DNA from: an uncultured Megasphaera sp.
GTDB taxonomy: Bacteria > Bacillota > Negativicutes > Veillonellales > Megasphaeraceae
Length of the DNA stretch: 39,653 bases
Direction: 5' to 3'
NCBI RefSeq assembly: GCF_900539295.1
Contig: NZ_UQBH01000020.1
Span: 1 to 39,653 of the forward strand
Under the pieces are notes generated by a model. The model ran no database searches, was not told where the DNA came from, and worked only from the letters and a program-made list of their open reading frames with translations. Below, in pieces: positions 24,944-32,959 of the stretch. Numbering within the stretch: the first letter of the stretch is position 1; every line of letters begins with the position of its first letter. Made by a program: the position numbers and the translations under genes.

Positions 24944-26272
24944 ATGAATGAAGAACGAACCGCACAGATTCATCCCGTCGACGAAATGCTGCCGACTGGC
25001 CAACTGTTTGCTTATGGGCTGCAGCACGTCCTGGCGATGTATGCCGGTGCCGTTGCCGTACCTATCATTGTGGCCCAGGCCTTGCACCTGTCGCCGATGG
25101 AATTGGTCCACCTGATCAATGCCGATTTGTTTTCCTGCGGGATTGCGACCTTGATTCAGACCCTGGGCTTTTGGAAAGTCGGGGCCCGCATTCCCATGAT
25201 TCAAGGCGTTACCTTTGCCTCGGTCACGCCGATGATCCTTATCGGGGCTGAACACGGCATTACGGCGATTTATGGGGCCATCATCATTGCCGGTTTGTTT
25301 ACCTTCCTGATTGCGCCCTTTTTTAGCCGGTTCATTCGGTTTTTCCCGCCCGTCGTCACCGGGACGATCATTACCATCATCGGGATTACCCTGCTTCCGG
25401 TAGCCGTAAACTGGATGGGCGGCGGCAATCCTAAATCTCCTGATTTTGCCTCGCCGATGAATTTATTCCTCGCTTTCATTACTTTAGTTATTATCATCGC
25501 CATTTATCGCGGCGGCAAAGGCTTTTTGAGCAATGTCTCCGTCCTCTTGGGACTCATTGGCGGCACGATTATCGCCATGGCTTTAGGGCAGACCGATTTT
25601 TCGGAAGTCGGCAACGCTTCTTGGTTTGGCTTGGTTACTCCATTTTCCTTCGGCCTTCCGACCTTTGACATCGGCTCCATCTTATCGATGATGGTCGTCA
25701 TGATCGTCACTATGGTAGAAACGACGGGCGACTGCATCGCTATCGGGTCGATCGTAGGCACTCCTATCGGACGTGACCGCTTGTCCCGCTGCCTTCGGGC
25801 TGACGGTTTGTCGACGGTCATCGGCGGTATTTTGAACAGCTTCCCCTATACGGCCTTTGCCCAAAACGTCGGCTTGATTGCCGTTACCCGCGTAAAGAGC
25901 CGTTTCGTCGTCGCTGCATCGGGCATCATTCTTATTGCTCTGGGCCTCTTTCCCAAGATGGCTGCCGTCGTAGCGTCGATCCCGAATTCCGTTTTAGGCG
26001 GAGCCGGCGTGGCCATGTTCGGCATGGTCATTGCCAGTGGTATCCGTGCCTTGAGCAAGGTCGAATTTGACGGAACGTATAACTTGATGATCGTTGCTGT
26101 CAGCATCGGTGTCAGCATGATTACCCTGACAGCTCCGAACTTCTTCCACAGTTTCCCGTCTTGGGCCAATATCGTTCTCCACAGCGGGATTACTCTGGGA
26201 AGCATGACGGCCGTCGTCCTTAACCTGATACTGAACGGCTTCGGTCAAGGAGATGGCATGGATGATAATTAA
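24944..26272 (+). CDS. NCS2 purine permease (xanthine/urate type)
   Basis: A 442-residue membrane transporter with about 12-14 segments. NCS2 hallmarks: GLQHVLAMYAGAVAVPIIVAQA near residue 25, VETTGDCIAIGSIVGTPIGRD, and AQNVGLIAVTRVKSR, the QNxGxxxxT motif that sets purine specificity. It likely imports xanthine, urate or a related purine by proton symport. Xpt and guanine deaminase encoded in this window fit that use. GAGGTGA precedes the ATG. Pyrimidine (UraA-type) specificity is less likely from the QN motif. Confidence 0.9.
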   Translation: MNEERTAQIHPVDEMLPTGQLFAYGLQHVLAMYAGAVAVPIIVAQALHLSPMELVHLINADLFSCGIATLIQTLGFWKVGARIPMIQGVTFASVTPMILIGAEHGITAIYGAIIIAGLFTFLIAPFFSRFIRFFPPVVTGTIITIIGITLLPVAVNWMGGGNPKSPDFASPMNLFLAFITLVIIIAIYRGGKGFLSNVSVLLGLIGGTIIAMALGQTDFSEVGNASWFGLVTPFSFGLPTFDIGSILSMMVVMIVTMVETTGDCIAIGSIVGTPIGRDRLSRCLRADGLSTVIGGILNSFPYTAFAQNVGLIAVTRVKSRFVVAASGIILIALGLFPKMAAVVASIPNSVLGGAGVAMFGMVIASGIRALSKVEFDGTYNLMIVAVSIGVSMITLTAPNFFHSFPSWANIVLHSGITLGSMTAVVLNLILNGFGQGDGMDDN

Positions 26273-26323
26273 ATAGCTGTAAATGAAAGTAAATTGATAT
26301 TACTTGAAAGTGAGGGATTTTTT

Positions 26324-27433
26324 TTGCTGAAAAAAATGGTAGCCCTGACCTGTGCCGTCGCATTGACCACAGGGGCGGCTTGGGCAAATGCAGAGGAACT
26401 CAAAACAGCACCGGCTCCTTTTGCAGTTAAGGTTGAAATAAAGCCTGCCGCTGCACCGCAGGATGAAGATAAGTCTGTTCAACCGGCGGTAAACAAGGCT
26501 GCAGCCGAAACTCAACAAAAGACTGAAAAGGCTGCAAAAAAATCGACGGAGAAAAAAATCGGCGTCAACATAGCCAGCCGCATCTTGACCCTTTATGAAG
26601 GCGATACAAAAATCAAGATGTATCCCGTAGGCGTCGGCAGGACGTCGACACCGACGCCGACCGGTTTTTATGCAGTACAAAATAAAGAAGTGAATCCGAC
26701 TTGGATTGACCCGGATGATACGAGCATTCAAATCCCGGCTGGGCCGGATAACCCTATCGGCTATCGCTGGATTGGTTTTCACGGCAATTACGGCATTCAC
26801 GGGACGAACAATCCCGGCTCCATCGGCGGCTACGTCTCCAACGGCTGCATCCGCATGAAGGAAGCCGATGTAGAAGACCTGTATCGGTACGTATCGATCG
26901 GAACGCCGGTCACGGTATACTATGACCGCTTGGTCATCGATGTCAGCCCGGATCACGCCGTATCCTACTACGTCTATCCCGACGGCTACGGCTGGCAGGC
27001 CTTGAGCGTGGCCCAGGTTAAAAAAGCTTTGGCCGGTTATGGTGTAGAAGACTTTGCCGAATTTAAGGAAATTTCAGATAAAATTAATCGTTCTGACGGC
27101 AACGTGACCTATGTGGCCAAAGCCTATGATTTAGTTGTAAACGGAACGAAATTGTCTAAACGAGCTCTCGGAAAAAATGATCAAATCTATCTGCCGTCAG
27201 TGACCGTTGCGACGGCCCTCGATTTGGATTTGCGCTGGAATCCTCAGCAGGGAATCTTGACCAGCCCGTATGGTATTGCACCGGGCTATGTAAAGAGTGA
27301 CGTCGTGTATGTAAATGCCGCTGACGCCTATGCCCTGTTTCATCTAAAGGGGAGTTTAACACCGGACTACGTCTATAACATGTACTCTGTAAAAGGAAAT
27401 AAAACGCCGACCGTCGTCATTTCCCGCGGCTAA
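26324..27433 (+). CDS. Secreted L,D-transpeptidase (YkuD) with copper amine oxidase-like tail
   Basis: A 369-residue exported cell-wall enzyme making or exchanging 3-3 peptidoglycan cross-links or anchoring proteins. TTG at 26324 is chosen: GAGGG lies 7 nt upstream and it begins a signal peptide (LLKKMVALTCAVALTTGAAW, cut after the first Ala-rich stretch). An Ala/Lys/Glu-rich linker (about 25-80) leads to the YkuD domain (about 83-205) with His159 in HGTNN and Cys175 in SNGCIRM. The C-terminal 140 residues (VNGTKLSKRALGKNDQIYLP, later WNPQQG) look like a copper amine oxidase N-terminal-type domain, common as an envelope binding module. It is monocistronic. Confidence 0.9.
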   Translation: MLKKMVALTCAVALTTGAAWANAEELKTAPAPFAVKVEIKPAAAPQDEDKSVQPAVNKAAAETQQKTEKAAKKSTEKKIGVNIASRILTLYEGDTKIKMYPVGVGRTSTPTPTGFYAVQNKEVNPTWIDPDDTSIQIPAGPDNPIGYRWIGFHGNYGIHGTNNPGSIGGYVSNGCIRMKEADVEDLYRYVSIGTPVTVYYDRLVIDVSPDHAVSYYVYPDGYGWQALSVAQVKKALAGYGVEDFAEFKEISDKINRSDGNVTYVAKAYDLVVNGTKLSKRALGKNDQIYLPSVTVATALDLDLRWNPQQGILTSPYGIAPGYVKSDVVYVNAADAYALFHLKGSLTPDYVYNMYSVKGNKTPTVVISRG

Positions 27434-27438
27434 GGAAA

Positions 27439-27488
27439 AAGGGGCTGTGAAGAATGGAGTTAACCGTTCTTCACAGCCCCTTGTTTTT
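27439..27488 (+). terminator. Terminator after the L,D-transpeptidase gene
   Basis: A perfect 16-bp stem (27439-27454 with 27467-27482), extended by wobble pairs, with a T-rich tail that runs into the next promoter. Confidence 0.92.
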
Positions 27489-27489
27489 A

Positions 27490-27545
27490 TTGACAAATAC
27501 TGACATATGTCATATACTTTAGAAAAGATTGATGACATATGTTGA
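27490..27545 (+). promoter_or_regulatory. Promoter with two TGACATATG operators
   Basis: TTGACA (27490-27495), 17 nt, TATACT (27513-27518). The perfect palindrome TGACATATGTCA (27501-27512) fills the spacer up to the -10. A second near-copy, TGACATATGTTG (27533-27544), lies 32 bp downstream in the start region. This is a classic repressor layout. I do not recognise the regulator. Confidence 0.8.
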
Positions 27546-27599
27546 AAATGAAAATATAAAAACTTTGTCAAGTTATAGCGTATTTAAGGAGAATCTGAT

Positions 27600-27995
27600 A
27601 TGATGAAGATAGCTGTTACCTATGAACATGGTGATGTTTACCAACATTTCGGCCATTCATCACAATTTAAACTGTATGATGTCGAAGACGGCCGTCTGGT
27701 TGAAGCTCGTATCGTCGATACGGAAGGACAAGGTCACGGTGCGCTGGCCTCCTTCTTGACGTCTCTCGGTGTCACGACGGTCATTGCCGGCGGAATCGGC
27801 GACGGTGCCAGAAAGGCCTTGGCCGATGCTTCCATTCAACTGTATGGCGGCGTCTCCGGCAGTGCCGATGAAGCCGTCAAAGCCTTGTTGGCCGGCACCT
27901 TGGAGTTTAACCCCAACCCGTCCTGCGGCCATCATGGACACGAAGGCGGTCACCATGGTCATCATGAAGGCCACCATCATTCTCACGATCTTTGA
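27600..27995 (+). CDS. NifX/NifB-like FeMo-cofactor domain protein, His-rich tail
   Basis: A 131-residue protein of the dinitrogenase iron-molybdenum cofactor (NifX/NafY/MTH1175) fold: KIAVTYEHGDVYQHFGHSSQFKLYDV, then GVTTVIAGGIGDGARKAL and GVSGSADEAVKALLAGTLE. The fold binds metal clusters. The last 25 residues are a His/Gly stretch (CGHHGHEGGHHGHHEGHHH), a probable nickel, zinc or iron buffer. It is not evidence for nitrogen fixation, since such proteins are common in anaerobes. It precedes a glutaredoxin-like gene by 27 nt and is controlled by the paired palindromes, so a metal- or redox-responsive role is inferred. Confidence 0.88.
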   Translation: MMKIAVTYEHGDVYQHFGHSSQFKLYDVEDGRLVEARIVDTEGQGHGALASFLTSLGVTTVIAGGIGDGARKALADASIQLYGGVSGSADEAVKALLAGTLEFNPNPSCGHHGHEGGHHGHHEGHHHSHDL

Positions 27996-28022
27996 TTATT
28001 TTCCTGAAAGGAGCGGATTATC

Positions 28023-28304
28023 TTGAAAAATATTACTGCCTTTTACTTACATAGCTGCCCGTACTGCAAAGGTGCTAAAGAAGCTCTTGCTGAACTGATT
28101 GAAGAAAATCCGGAATACCGCAAGGTTACCGTTGACTGGTATGAAGAAACGGAAAATCCTGAAGCTGTAAAGGGGCACTCCTATTACTATGTACCGTCCA
28201 TGTTCATCGGCACGGAAAAGCTGTATGAAGCACAGCCGGGCCAGTCTTACGACGAAATTAAAGCTCACGTCAAAGCTGCTTTAGACGCTGCCCTGACGGC
28301 TTAA
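28023..28304 (+). CDS. Glutaredoxin-like thiol-disulfide protein
   Basis: A 93-residue thioredoxin-fold protein with a CPYC active site (Cys12, Cys15) in FYLHSCPYCKGA and the cis-Pro in YYVPSMFIG. It begins at TTG 28023 with AAAGGAG upstream. It is cytoplasmic and probably reduces disulfides or protects a cluster protein; the preceding NifX-like protein is a plausible partner. Its stop codon overlaps the stop codon of convergent bioA in a shared TTAA, with no terminator between them. Confidence 0.88.
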   Translation: MKNITAFYLHSCPYCKGAKEALAELIEENPEYRKVTVDWYEETENPEAVKGHSYYYVPSMFIGTEKLYEAQPGQSYDEIKAHVKAALDAALTA

Positions 28305-29647
28305 TCGTCACCCAGTACGGCGTGAACGGCTTCACAGCAGCGTCGAACCGCTTCGTCCATGGTCTCTTTTTCAATGGTCAGTGGCGGATTAAAATAGAGG
28401 ATGTCGCCAATGGGACGCAGGACCAGACCAAGATCCATGGCTTTGCGGAAAATGTGCCATCCCGTTCGTTTTTCCGGATTGAACGGGCGTTTACTTTCTT
28501 TGTCCTCTACTAATTCAATAGCGTTGATCAGACCGATGTGGCGGATTTCGCCGACGTTGTGATGGCTGCCGAGAGCAGCATCTAACTTTTCATGAAGGTA
28601 GATGCTTTTCTCGGCAGCTTTTTTTAGGATGTCATCGCGTTCCATGATTTTCAGGACGGCCAGGGCTGCCCGGCATGCCAAGGGATTGCCGGCGTAGGTA
28701 TGGCTGTGAACGAAGGCCTTATGGGTGTTGAAATCGCCGTAAAAAGCCTGGTAAACGGCATCGGTCGTAATCGTCAGTGACATGGGCAGGTAGCCGCCGG
28801 TGAGGCCCTTAGACGTACAGAGGATATCGGGACTGATGCCGGCGTGTTCGATGGCAAACATCTTCCCCGTTCGGCCGAAACCGGCAGCGACTTCGTCGTC
28901 GATGAGGAGGACTCCGTACTGGTCGCAGAGGTGACGCAGGCGCCGTAAATATTCCGGCGGATAGATTCTCATGCCGGCAGCTCCCTGCAGAATCGGTTCG
29001 ACAATGAGGGCTGCCGTTTCCTTTCCGTAAGCGGCGAAGGCTTTTTCTGCGCCGATGAAGCATTCACAGTCGCAGTTTTCACGAGTTTTGCCGTAGGGAC
29101 AGCGGTAGCAGTCGAGACCGTCGAAGTGGATGTTGTGCATCATCATGGGCTTATACATTTGAGCGTAGAGATCCATACTGCCGACGGACAAGGCACCGAT
29201 CGTTTCGCCATGATAGGATTCGGACAGGCACATGAAGCGCTGACGCTTCGGATGACCTTGTTGGTACTGGTATTGGAAAGCCATCTTCAAGGCACATTCG
29301 ACGGACGAAGACCCGTTGTCGGTAAAGTTAAAATGAGTCAGCCCCTTGGGCAGCAGCGGCTGGAGTGTTTGGCACAGTTCGATGGCCGGGCGATGGGAAA
29401 AGTTGGCAAATATGACGTGTTCCAGTTTATCGAGTTGGTCTTTAATGGCGTCGTTGATTTCTTCGTTGGCATGGCCTAAGAGATTGCACCACCAGGAACT
29501 GATGATATCGATATATTCTTTGCCGTTGGTGTCGTAGAGATAGCAGCCTTTTCCATGGTCGATGACGACGGGCGGAAAGACTTCGGCATCCTTCATCTGT
29601 TGGGCCGGGTGCCAGATATATTTTAAATCGGTTTCAAGTAAATTCAT
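28301..29647 (-). CDS. bioA: DAPA aminotransferase
   Basis: A 448-residue class III PLP aminotransferase making 7,8-diaminopelargonate from KAPA and S-adenosylmethionine. IWHPAQQM and DIISSWWCNLLGHAN are BioA hallmarks; the PLP Asp is in LLIDDEVAAGFGRTG and the Schiff-base lysine in CTSKGLTGGYLP. A Cys-rich insert (CYRCPYGKTRENCDCEC, about 180-197) is typical of the Firmicute form. Last gene of bioY-bioD-bioA, 13 nt after bioD. GGAGG is followed by a GTTTAC word directly before the ATG. Confidence 0.96.
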   Translation of the reverse strand: MNLLETDLKYIWHPAQQMKDAEVFPPVVIDHGKGCYLYDTNGKEYIDIISSWWCNLLGHANEEINDAIKDQLDKLEHVIFANFSHRPAIELCQTLQPLLPKGLTHFNFTDNGSSSVECALKMAFQYQYQQGHPKRQRFMCLSESYHGETIGALSVGSMDLYAQMYKPMMMHNIHFDGLDCYRCPYGKTRENCDCECFIGAEKAFAAYGKETAALIVEPILQGAAGMRIYPPEYLRRLRHLCDQYGVLLIDDEVAAGFGRTGKMFAIEHAGISPDILCTSKGLTGGYLPMSLTITTDAVYQAFYGDFNTHKAFVHSHTYAGNPLACRAALAVLKIMERDDILKKAAEKSIYLHEKLDAALGSHHNVGEIRHIGLINAIELVEDKESKRPFNPEKRTGWHIFRKAMDLGLVLRPIGDILYFNPPLTIEKETMDEAVRRCCEAVHAVLGDD

Positions 29648-29660
29648 GTAAACGTCCTCC

Positions 29661-30329
29661 TCATTGGTATAACTGAATCAATTGGCCGGCATCGGCATCG
29701 ATGATCTCGTCGTTATCGGCGACGACGGCTAATACCGGTTTTTGACTTAGTTTTTCAATCATGCGGATATTGTCTTTTTCCATGGGGCTCCCCGTGTAGT
29801 GATTAACGATGAAACCTTGAACGGGGAGTTGTTTTGCTTTCATATAAAATGCCGTTAAGACGGCGCCGTTGATCGTACCGAGACCGGCGGGACAGATGAT
29901 GAGCGACGGCAGGTCCAGCCAATGAATGACGTCTTCTAACTGGAAAAAGGCCTGTTCATCATCGCGAAGGGGACAGATGATGCCTCCGCTGCCTTCGACG
30001 GTGACGTAGGGATAGCGGGTCGTTACTTTTTGCCAGTCGTGGAGAATGACTTCCTTTTCAATGGGGCGGCCTTCCCAACGGGCGGCTAAATGGGGGGATA
30101 CGGCATGGCTGTAGAGATAGGACAAGAGCAGGTCCGGATCTTCTCCGATGGCTGCCGTCCGGTTGACAAAGCCGGCGTCACTGTCGGCGACGGTCGGGGC
30201 ACCGCTGATGGCAGCTTTATAGTAGCCGACGTCGTAGCCGTGTTGACGCAGGGTCTTGACTAAGAGGGCCGTTACATAGGTTTTGCCGATATCCGTACCG
30301 GTCCCGGTAATAAATAATCCTTTACTCAT
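29661..30329 (-). CDS. bioD: Dethiobiotin synthetase
   Basis: A 222-residue ATP-dependent enzyme closing the ureido ring of dethiobiotin from DAPA and CO2. The P-loop GTGTDIGKTYV is at residues 9-19, followed by the family's YYKAAISGAP (usually YxKPVxTG) and VEGSGGIICPL. Middle gene of the biotin operon. Confidence 0.95.
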   Translation of the reverse strand: MSKGLFITGTGTDIGKTYVTALLVKTLRQHGYDVGYYKAAISGAPTVADSDAGFVNRTAAIGEDPDLLLSYLYSHAVSPHLAARWEGRPIEKEVILHDWQKVTTRYPYVTVEGSGGIICPLRDDEQAFFQLEDVIHWLDLPSLIICPAGLGTINGAVLTAFYMKAKQLPVQGFIVNHYTGSPMEKDNIRMIEKLSQKPVLAVVADNDEIIDADAGQLIQLYQ

Positions 30330-30346
30330 GGTGAATTAACTCCTTT

Positions 30347-30913
30347 CTAACGCGGCAGGCTTCGCTGGATTTGACGGGTCAGAAAGGCAGCGACGATGCA
30401 CAAGAAGATGTCTCCCGGAATGGGCAGTAAGAAACAGTAAACGAATAGGGTCCACAAGCTGATGGGTGTTCCCAGATAGAGGTTGTTTATCATGGTTAAG
30501 TAGGCCATACCGGCGGTGTAAATGACGATCAGACCGGCAAAATTAGCCATGAGGAGATCTTTCAAGGACGGGTGGGCACTTTGGTGAGCTAAATATCCCG
30601 TCAATCCGGCTCCGCCGATGAAGCCCAGGAGATAGCCGAAAGTCGGCTGGAAGATGTAAGACGGGCCGCCGCCTGATGTAAAAACAGGGACTCCGACTAA
30701 GCCCAGGAGGACATAGACGCCGACGGAAGCGGCGCCGCGGCGGCCGCCCAAGATGGCCCCGGCCAGGGTAGTGAACAATAATTGCAGGGTAAAGGGACAG
30801 AAGGGCACGGGGATGCGGATAAAGGCACCGATGGCAATCAAAGCTGTAAATAAGGCGAATAGAACCAAGTCCCGCGTAGTACAGCGGCGTGCAGACAAGG
30901 CTGATGAAGACAT
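30347..30913 (-). CDS. bioY: Biotin transporter BioY
   Basis: A 188-residue membrane protein with about six segments, the S component of an ECF-type biotin importer. AIGAFIRIPVPFCPFTLQ, GPSYIFQPTFGYLLGF and a C-terminal PIPGDIF are the BioY signatures. First gene of bioYDA, 17 nt before bioD. The ECF module (EcfA, EcfT) and bioB are not in the window. A BirA operator is upstream, so import and late synthesis are jointly repressed by biotin. Confidence 0.95.
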   Translation of the reverse strand: MSSSALSARRCTTRDLVLFALFTALIAIGAFIRIPVPFCPFTLQLLFTTLAGAILGGRRGAASVGVYVLLGLVGVPVFTSGGGPSYIFQPTFGYLLGFIGGAGLTGYLAHQSAHPSLKDLLMANFAGLIVIYTAGMAYLTMINNLYLGTPISLWTLFVYCFLLPIPGDIFLCIVAAFLTRQIQRSLPR

Positions 30914-30935
30914 GAAACCACTCCTTTAAGTATAA

Positions 30936-30970
30936 TTGTAAACCAAAGTTATTTGTGATTTGGTTCACGA
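30936..30970 (-). promoter_or_regulatory. BirA operator of bioYDA
   Basis: TTGTAAACCA (30936-30945) and TGGTTCACGA (30961-30970) form an imperfect inverted repeat (8 of 10 pairs) with a 15-nt spacer, matching the known BirA box. TATACT on the minus strand (30929-30934) is a likely -10 just downstream. Confidence 0.85.
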
Positions 30971-31043
30971 TATTTATGATTATACGAGGTCACATTCTTA
31001 TTGTCAATCATAAAATTATAAATATAGTTAACAATAAGGACAA

Positions 31044-31078
31044 AAAAGCGCAGCAACGATTATCATTGCTGCGCTTTT
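31044..31078 (-). terminator. mntP terminator
   Basis: A perfect 13-bp stem (31044-31056 with 31066-31078) with a T-run on the minus strand, downstream of mntP and upstream of the biotin promoter. Confidence 0.88.
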
Positions 31079-31119
31079 GGAGTGCGATTGGAAAATAAAG
31101 CCTTTACATAAGGCCTTGG

Positions 31120-31677
31120 TTATAAGAGACCCAGTCCTTGGAGGAGAATCTTCAAGCCGATGAGGATGAGGACAATGCCGCCGACGAGTTCGGCTTTGCT
31201 CTTATAATGGTTGCCGAACAGCCCGCCGGCCTTTATACCGATGGCCGAGAGGAGAAAGGTCGTAACCCCGATGATGGTCACCGAGGGAATGAGCTGTATG
31301 TTCATGAAAGCGAAGGTGACACCGACAGCTAAGGCATCGATGCTTGTTGCAATGGCCAGCATCAGCATCGTATAGGGTTGAAGAGACGGGCTGCAGCTGC
31401 CGCTGGCTTCCCGAGACTCTTTAATCATATTAAGGCCAATGGCACTCAGGAGAATGAAGGTGACCCAATGGTCGTAGGCATCGATTAATTCAATAAAAAA
31501 GCTGCCTAAAATATAGCCGATGGAGGGCATCAAGGCCTGAAATCCACCAAACCATAAACCGACAATAATCATATGATGCCATTTGACGTTGCGAAGGGAT
31601 AAGCCCTTACAGATGGATACGGCAAAAGCATCCATCGACAAGCCGATGGCGATTAAGATCAAATCCAGTATATTCAT
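31120..31677 (-). CDS. mntP: Manganese efflux pump MntP
   Basis: A 185-residue six-segment membrane protein exporting Mn(II). Each half carries the family's acidic motif: SMDAFAVS (residues 14-21) and TSIDALAVG. Length and topology are standard. In many bacteria mntP is switched by the yybP-ykoY manganese riboswitch; here the promoter leaves a leader of only about 45 nt, so that riboswitch is absent and control must be by another route, if any. Confidence 0.93.
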   Translation of the reverse strand: MNILDLILIAIGLSMDAFAVSICKGLSLRNVKWHHMIIVGLWFGGFQALMPSIGYILGSFFIELIDAYDHWVTFILLSAIGLNMIKESREASGSCSPSLQPYTMLMLAIATSIDALAVGVTFAFMNIQLIPSVTIIGVTTFLLSAIGIKAGGLFGNHYKSKAELVGGIVLILIGLKILLQGLGLL

Positions 31678-31726
31678 TAATTGCTCCTCTTTCGTTCCTG
31701 ACTACAAGATAGACTGCAATTTACTT

Positions 31727-31755
31727 ATTATAAAAGATGTGCCTCTTTATGTCAA
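31727..31755 (-). promoter_or_regulatory. Consensus promoter of mntP
   Basis: On the minus strand TTGACA (31750-31755), 17 nt, TATAAT (31727-31732): a perfect sigma-A promoter. Confidence 0.85.
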
Positions 31756-31815
31756 TGGAAAGTTGACCGATTGAGTGTGATTTTGGCGGCGGGCTGTCGT
31801 ACACCTCCTTGCATG

Positions 31816-31862
31816 TTGTTTACGTAGTTTGGAAGCCGGGAATGGAGCGGCTTTGTAAACAA
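31816..31862. repeat. Intergenic inverted pair TTGTTTAC/GTAAACAA
   Basis: TTGTTTAC (31816-31823) and GTAAACAA (31855-31862) flank an inner AAGCCG/CGGCTT hairpin. It lies between two divergent promoters, so it is not a terminator of either gene. Confidence 0.6.
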
Positions 31863-31884
31863 GAATAAACACGGTTGAGAACTA

Positions 31885-31913
31885 TTGTTTTCCTATGGCA
31901 AGAAGCGTATAAT
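31885..31913 (+). promoter_or_regulatory. Promoter of the secreted unknown gene
   Basis: TTGTTT (31885-31890), 17 nt, TATAAT (31908-31913). Confidence 0.65.
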
Positions 31914-31952
31914 AAGGGACTGCAGGAAGTAAACTAAGGGGAGCGATTAAGA

Positions 31953-32729
31953 ATGAAAAAAATAGCAAAAAACATGGTTTTGTGTGCGCTGATGACGATG
32001 AGTTTATCGGCCATTTGTGCTGCCGAAGAGGCGGCTGCTCCAGAGGCTGAACCGCAGGTGACCGTCGCCTCGACAACCCAGGCTCAGCCAAATCAGACTG
32101 TCGCCGATTGGCTGGCACCGGCTGCCGGCGATTGGTATAATACTAAGGGCGATTTAGTTCTGACTGTCGAGGGGGCCGCTATCAACGGTTCGGCCGTTAC
32201 GGATATTGAAGACTACACCGACGGCTATCCTCGTAAAGGAACGTTTACCATTCGTGAACAGGCCGGGAATCGGGCTATGACACTGGACTTAATGGGGCAT
32301 AAGTCTCACCAATACCTCATCATGGATGATACGACGCCCTTGAGACGTTCGATTAACGGGGATCACTACGAATCGATTGGCGGCGTTTACTTGGGAATGA
32401 CCCAATCCGACTTGGAAGCTGCTTACGGACAGGCTGACAGCACTGTTCCTGATCAGGATACGTCACGCCTTATATTCGGCAGTCACCATATGGACGTTTA
32501 CCTTCGAGCCGGCATCGTCATCGGCATACGGATTTACGATGGCAGTGATTTGAAATTTGATAAGTCTGGCTTGGGCGCAGCCGACACGGCAGAATCTTAT
32601 GCCAAAGCCTATGGCTGGGAAACGACGCCGACCGTTCCGACCGATGGGACTTCCATTTCTCGTGCCTATAAACTACCGCAGGGAGAGTACCTGCGCTTTG
32701 GGCAGGATTTCGTACAACTTTCCATTTAA
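31953..32729 (+). CDS. Secreted hypothetical protein
   Basis: A 258-residue exported protein. The signal peptide (MKKIAKNMVLCALMTMSLSA, cut after ICA) is clear; there is no proper lipobox. An Ala/Glu/Pro/Gln-rich linker (about 24-48) leads to a soluble domain beginning DWLAPAAGDWYNTKGDLVLTVEG, which looks like a beta-rich ligand-binding fold, followed by a repeat-like GGVYLGMTQSDLEAAYGQAD segment similar to SmpA/OmlA-type domains (GMTxxxVxxxxG). I do not recognise the family as a whole. The position in the envelope is likely, the role unknown. It has its own promoter. Confidence 0.8.
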   Translation: MKKIAKNMVLCALMTMSLSAICAAEEAAAPEAEPQVTVASTTQAQPNQTVADWLAPAAGDWYNTKGDLVLTVEGAAINGSAVTDIEDYTDGYPRKGTFTIREQAGNRAMTLDLMGHKSHQYLIMDDTTPLRRSINGDHYESIGGVYLGMTQSDLEAAYGQADSTVPDQDTSRLIFGSHHMDVYLRAGIVIGIRIYDGSDLKFDKSGLGAADTAESYAKAYGWETTPTVPTDGTSISRAYKLPQGEYLRFGQDFVQLSI

Positions 32730-32959
32730 TCACGTTTAATTTCTTCGGCAGTCGCAAGTGGTCCGAGCCTGGCGAAAGTCTGACTTATGATAAATTCGAT
32801 AGGGGCAGTTGCATTATTTGGTGAAATGATGTAAACTAAAAGAAAGGAATTTAGATGCGTTTTCATTGTGCCGGCCGGCATGGTTAAGCCCTTTATTTCT
32901 TAAAAAAAGAGCCTGGTAAATCGAAAAACGGCTGTAGTAAATGCGAGGAGAGAAGATAC
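32730..32959. other. Non-coding spacer with a possible leader peptide
   Basis: No full-length gene is visible. An 11-codon frame at 32855-32887 (MRFHCAGRHG) follows AAAGGAA. A pyrimidine/purine foldback (about 32889-32911) follows. No convincing terminator for the upstream gene was found. Confidence 0.35.

Noticed and set aside
26300..26956. 218-codon frame antisense to the L,D-transpeptidase
   Set aside because: It overlaps a gene with a signal peptide and full catalytic motif; the antisense product is Arg/Cys-rich noise.
27600..27995. Evidence of nitrogen fixation
   Set aside because: NifX-fold proteins are widespread in non-fixing anaerobes, and no nif structural genes are present in the window.
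31678..31760. yybP-ykoY manganese riboswitch before mntP
   Set aside because: The consensus promoter leaves only about 45 nt of leader.
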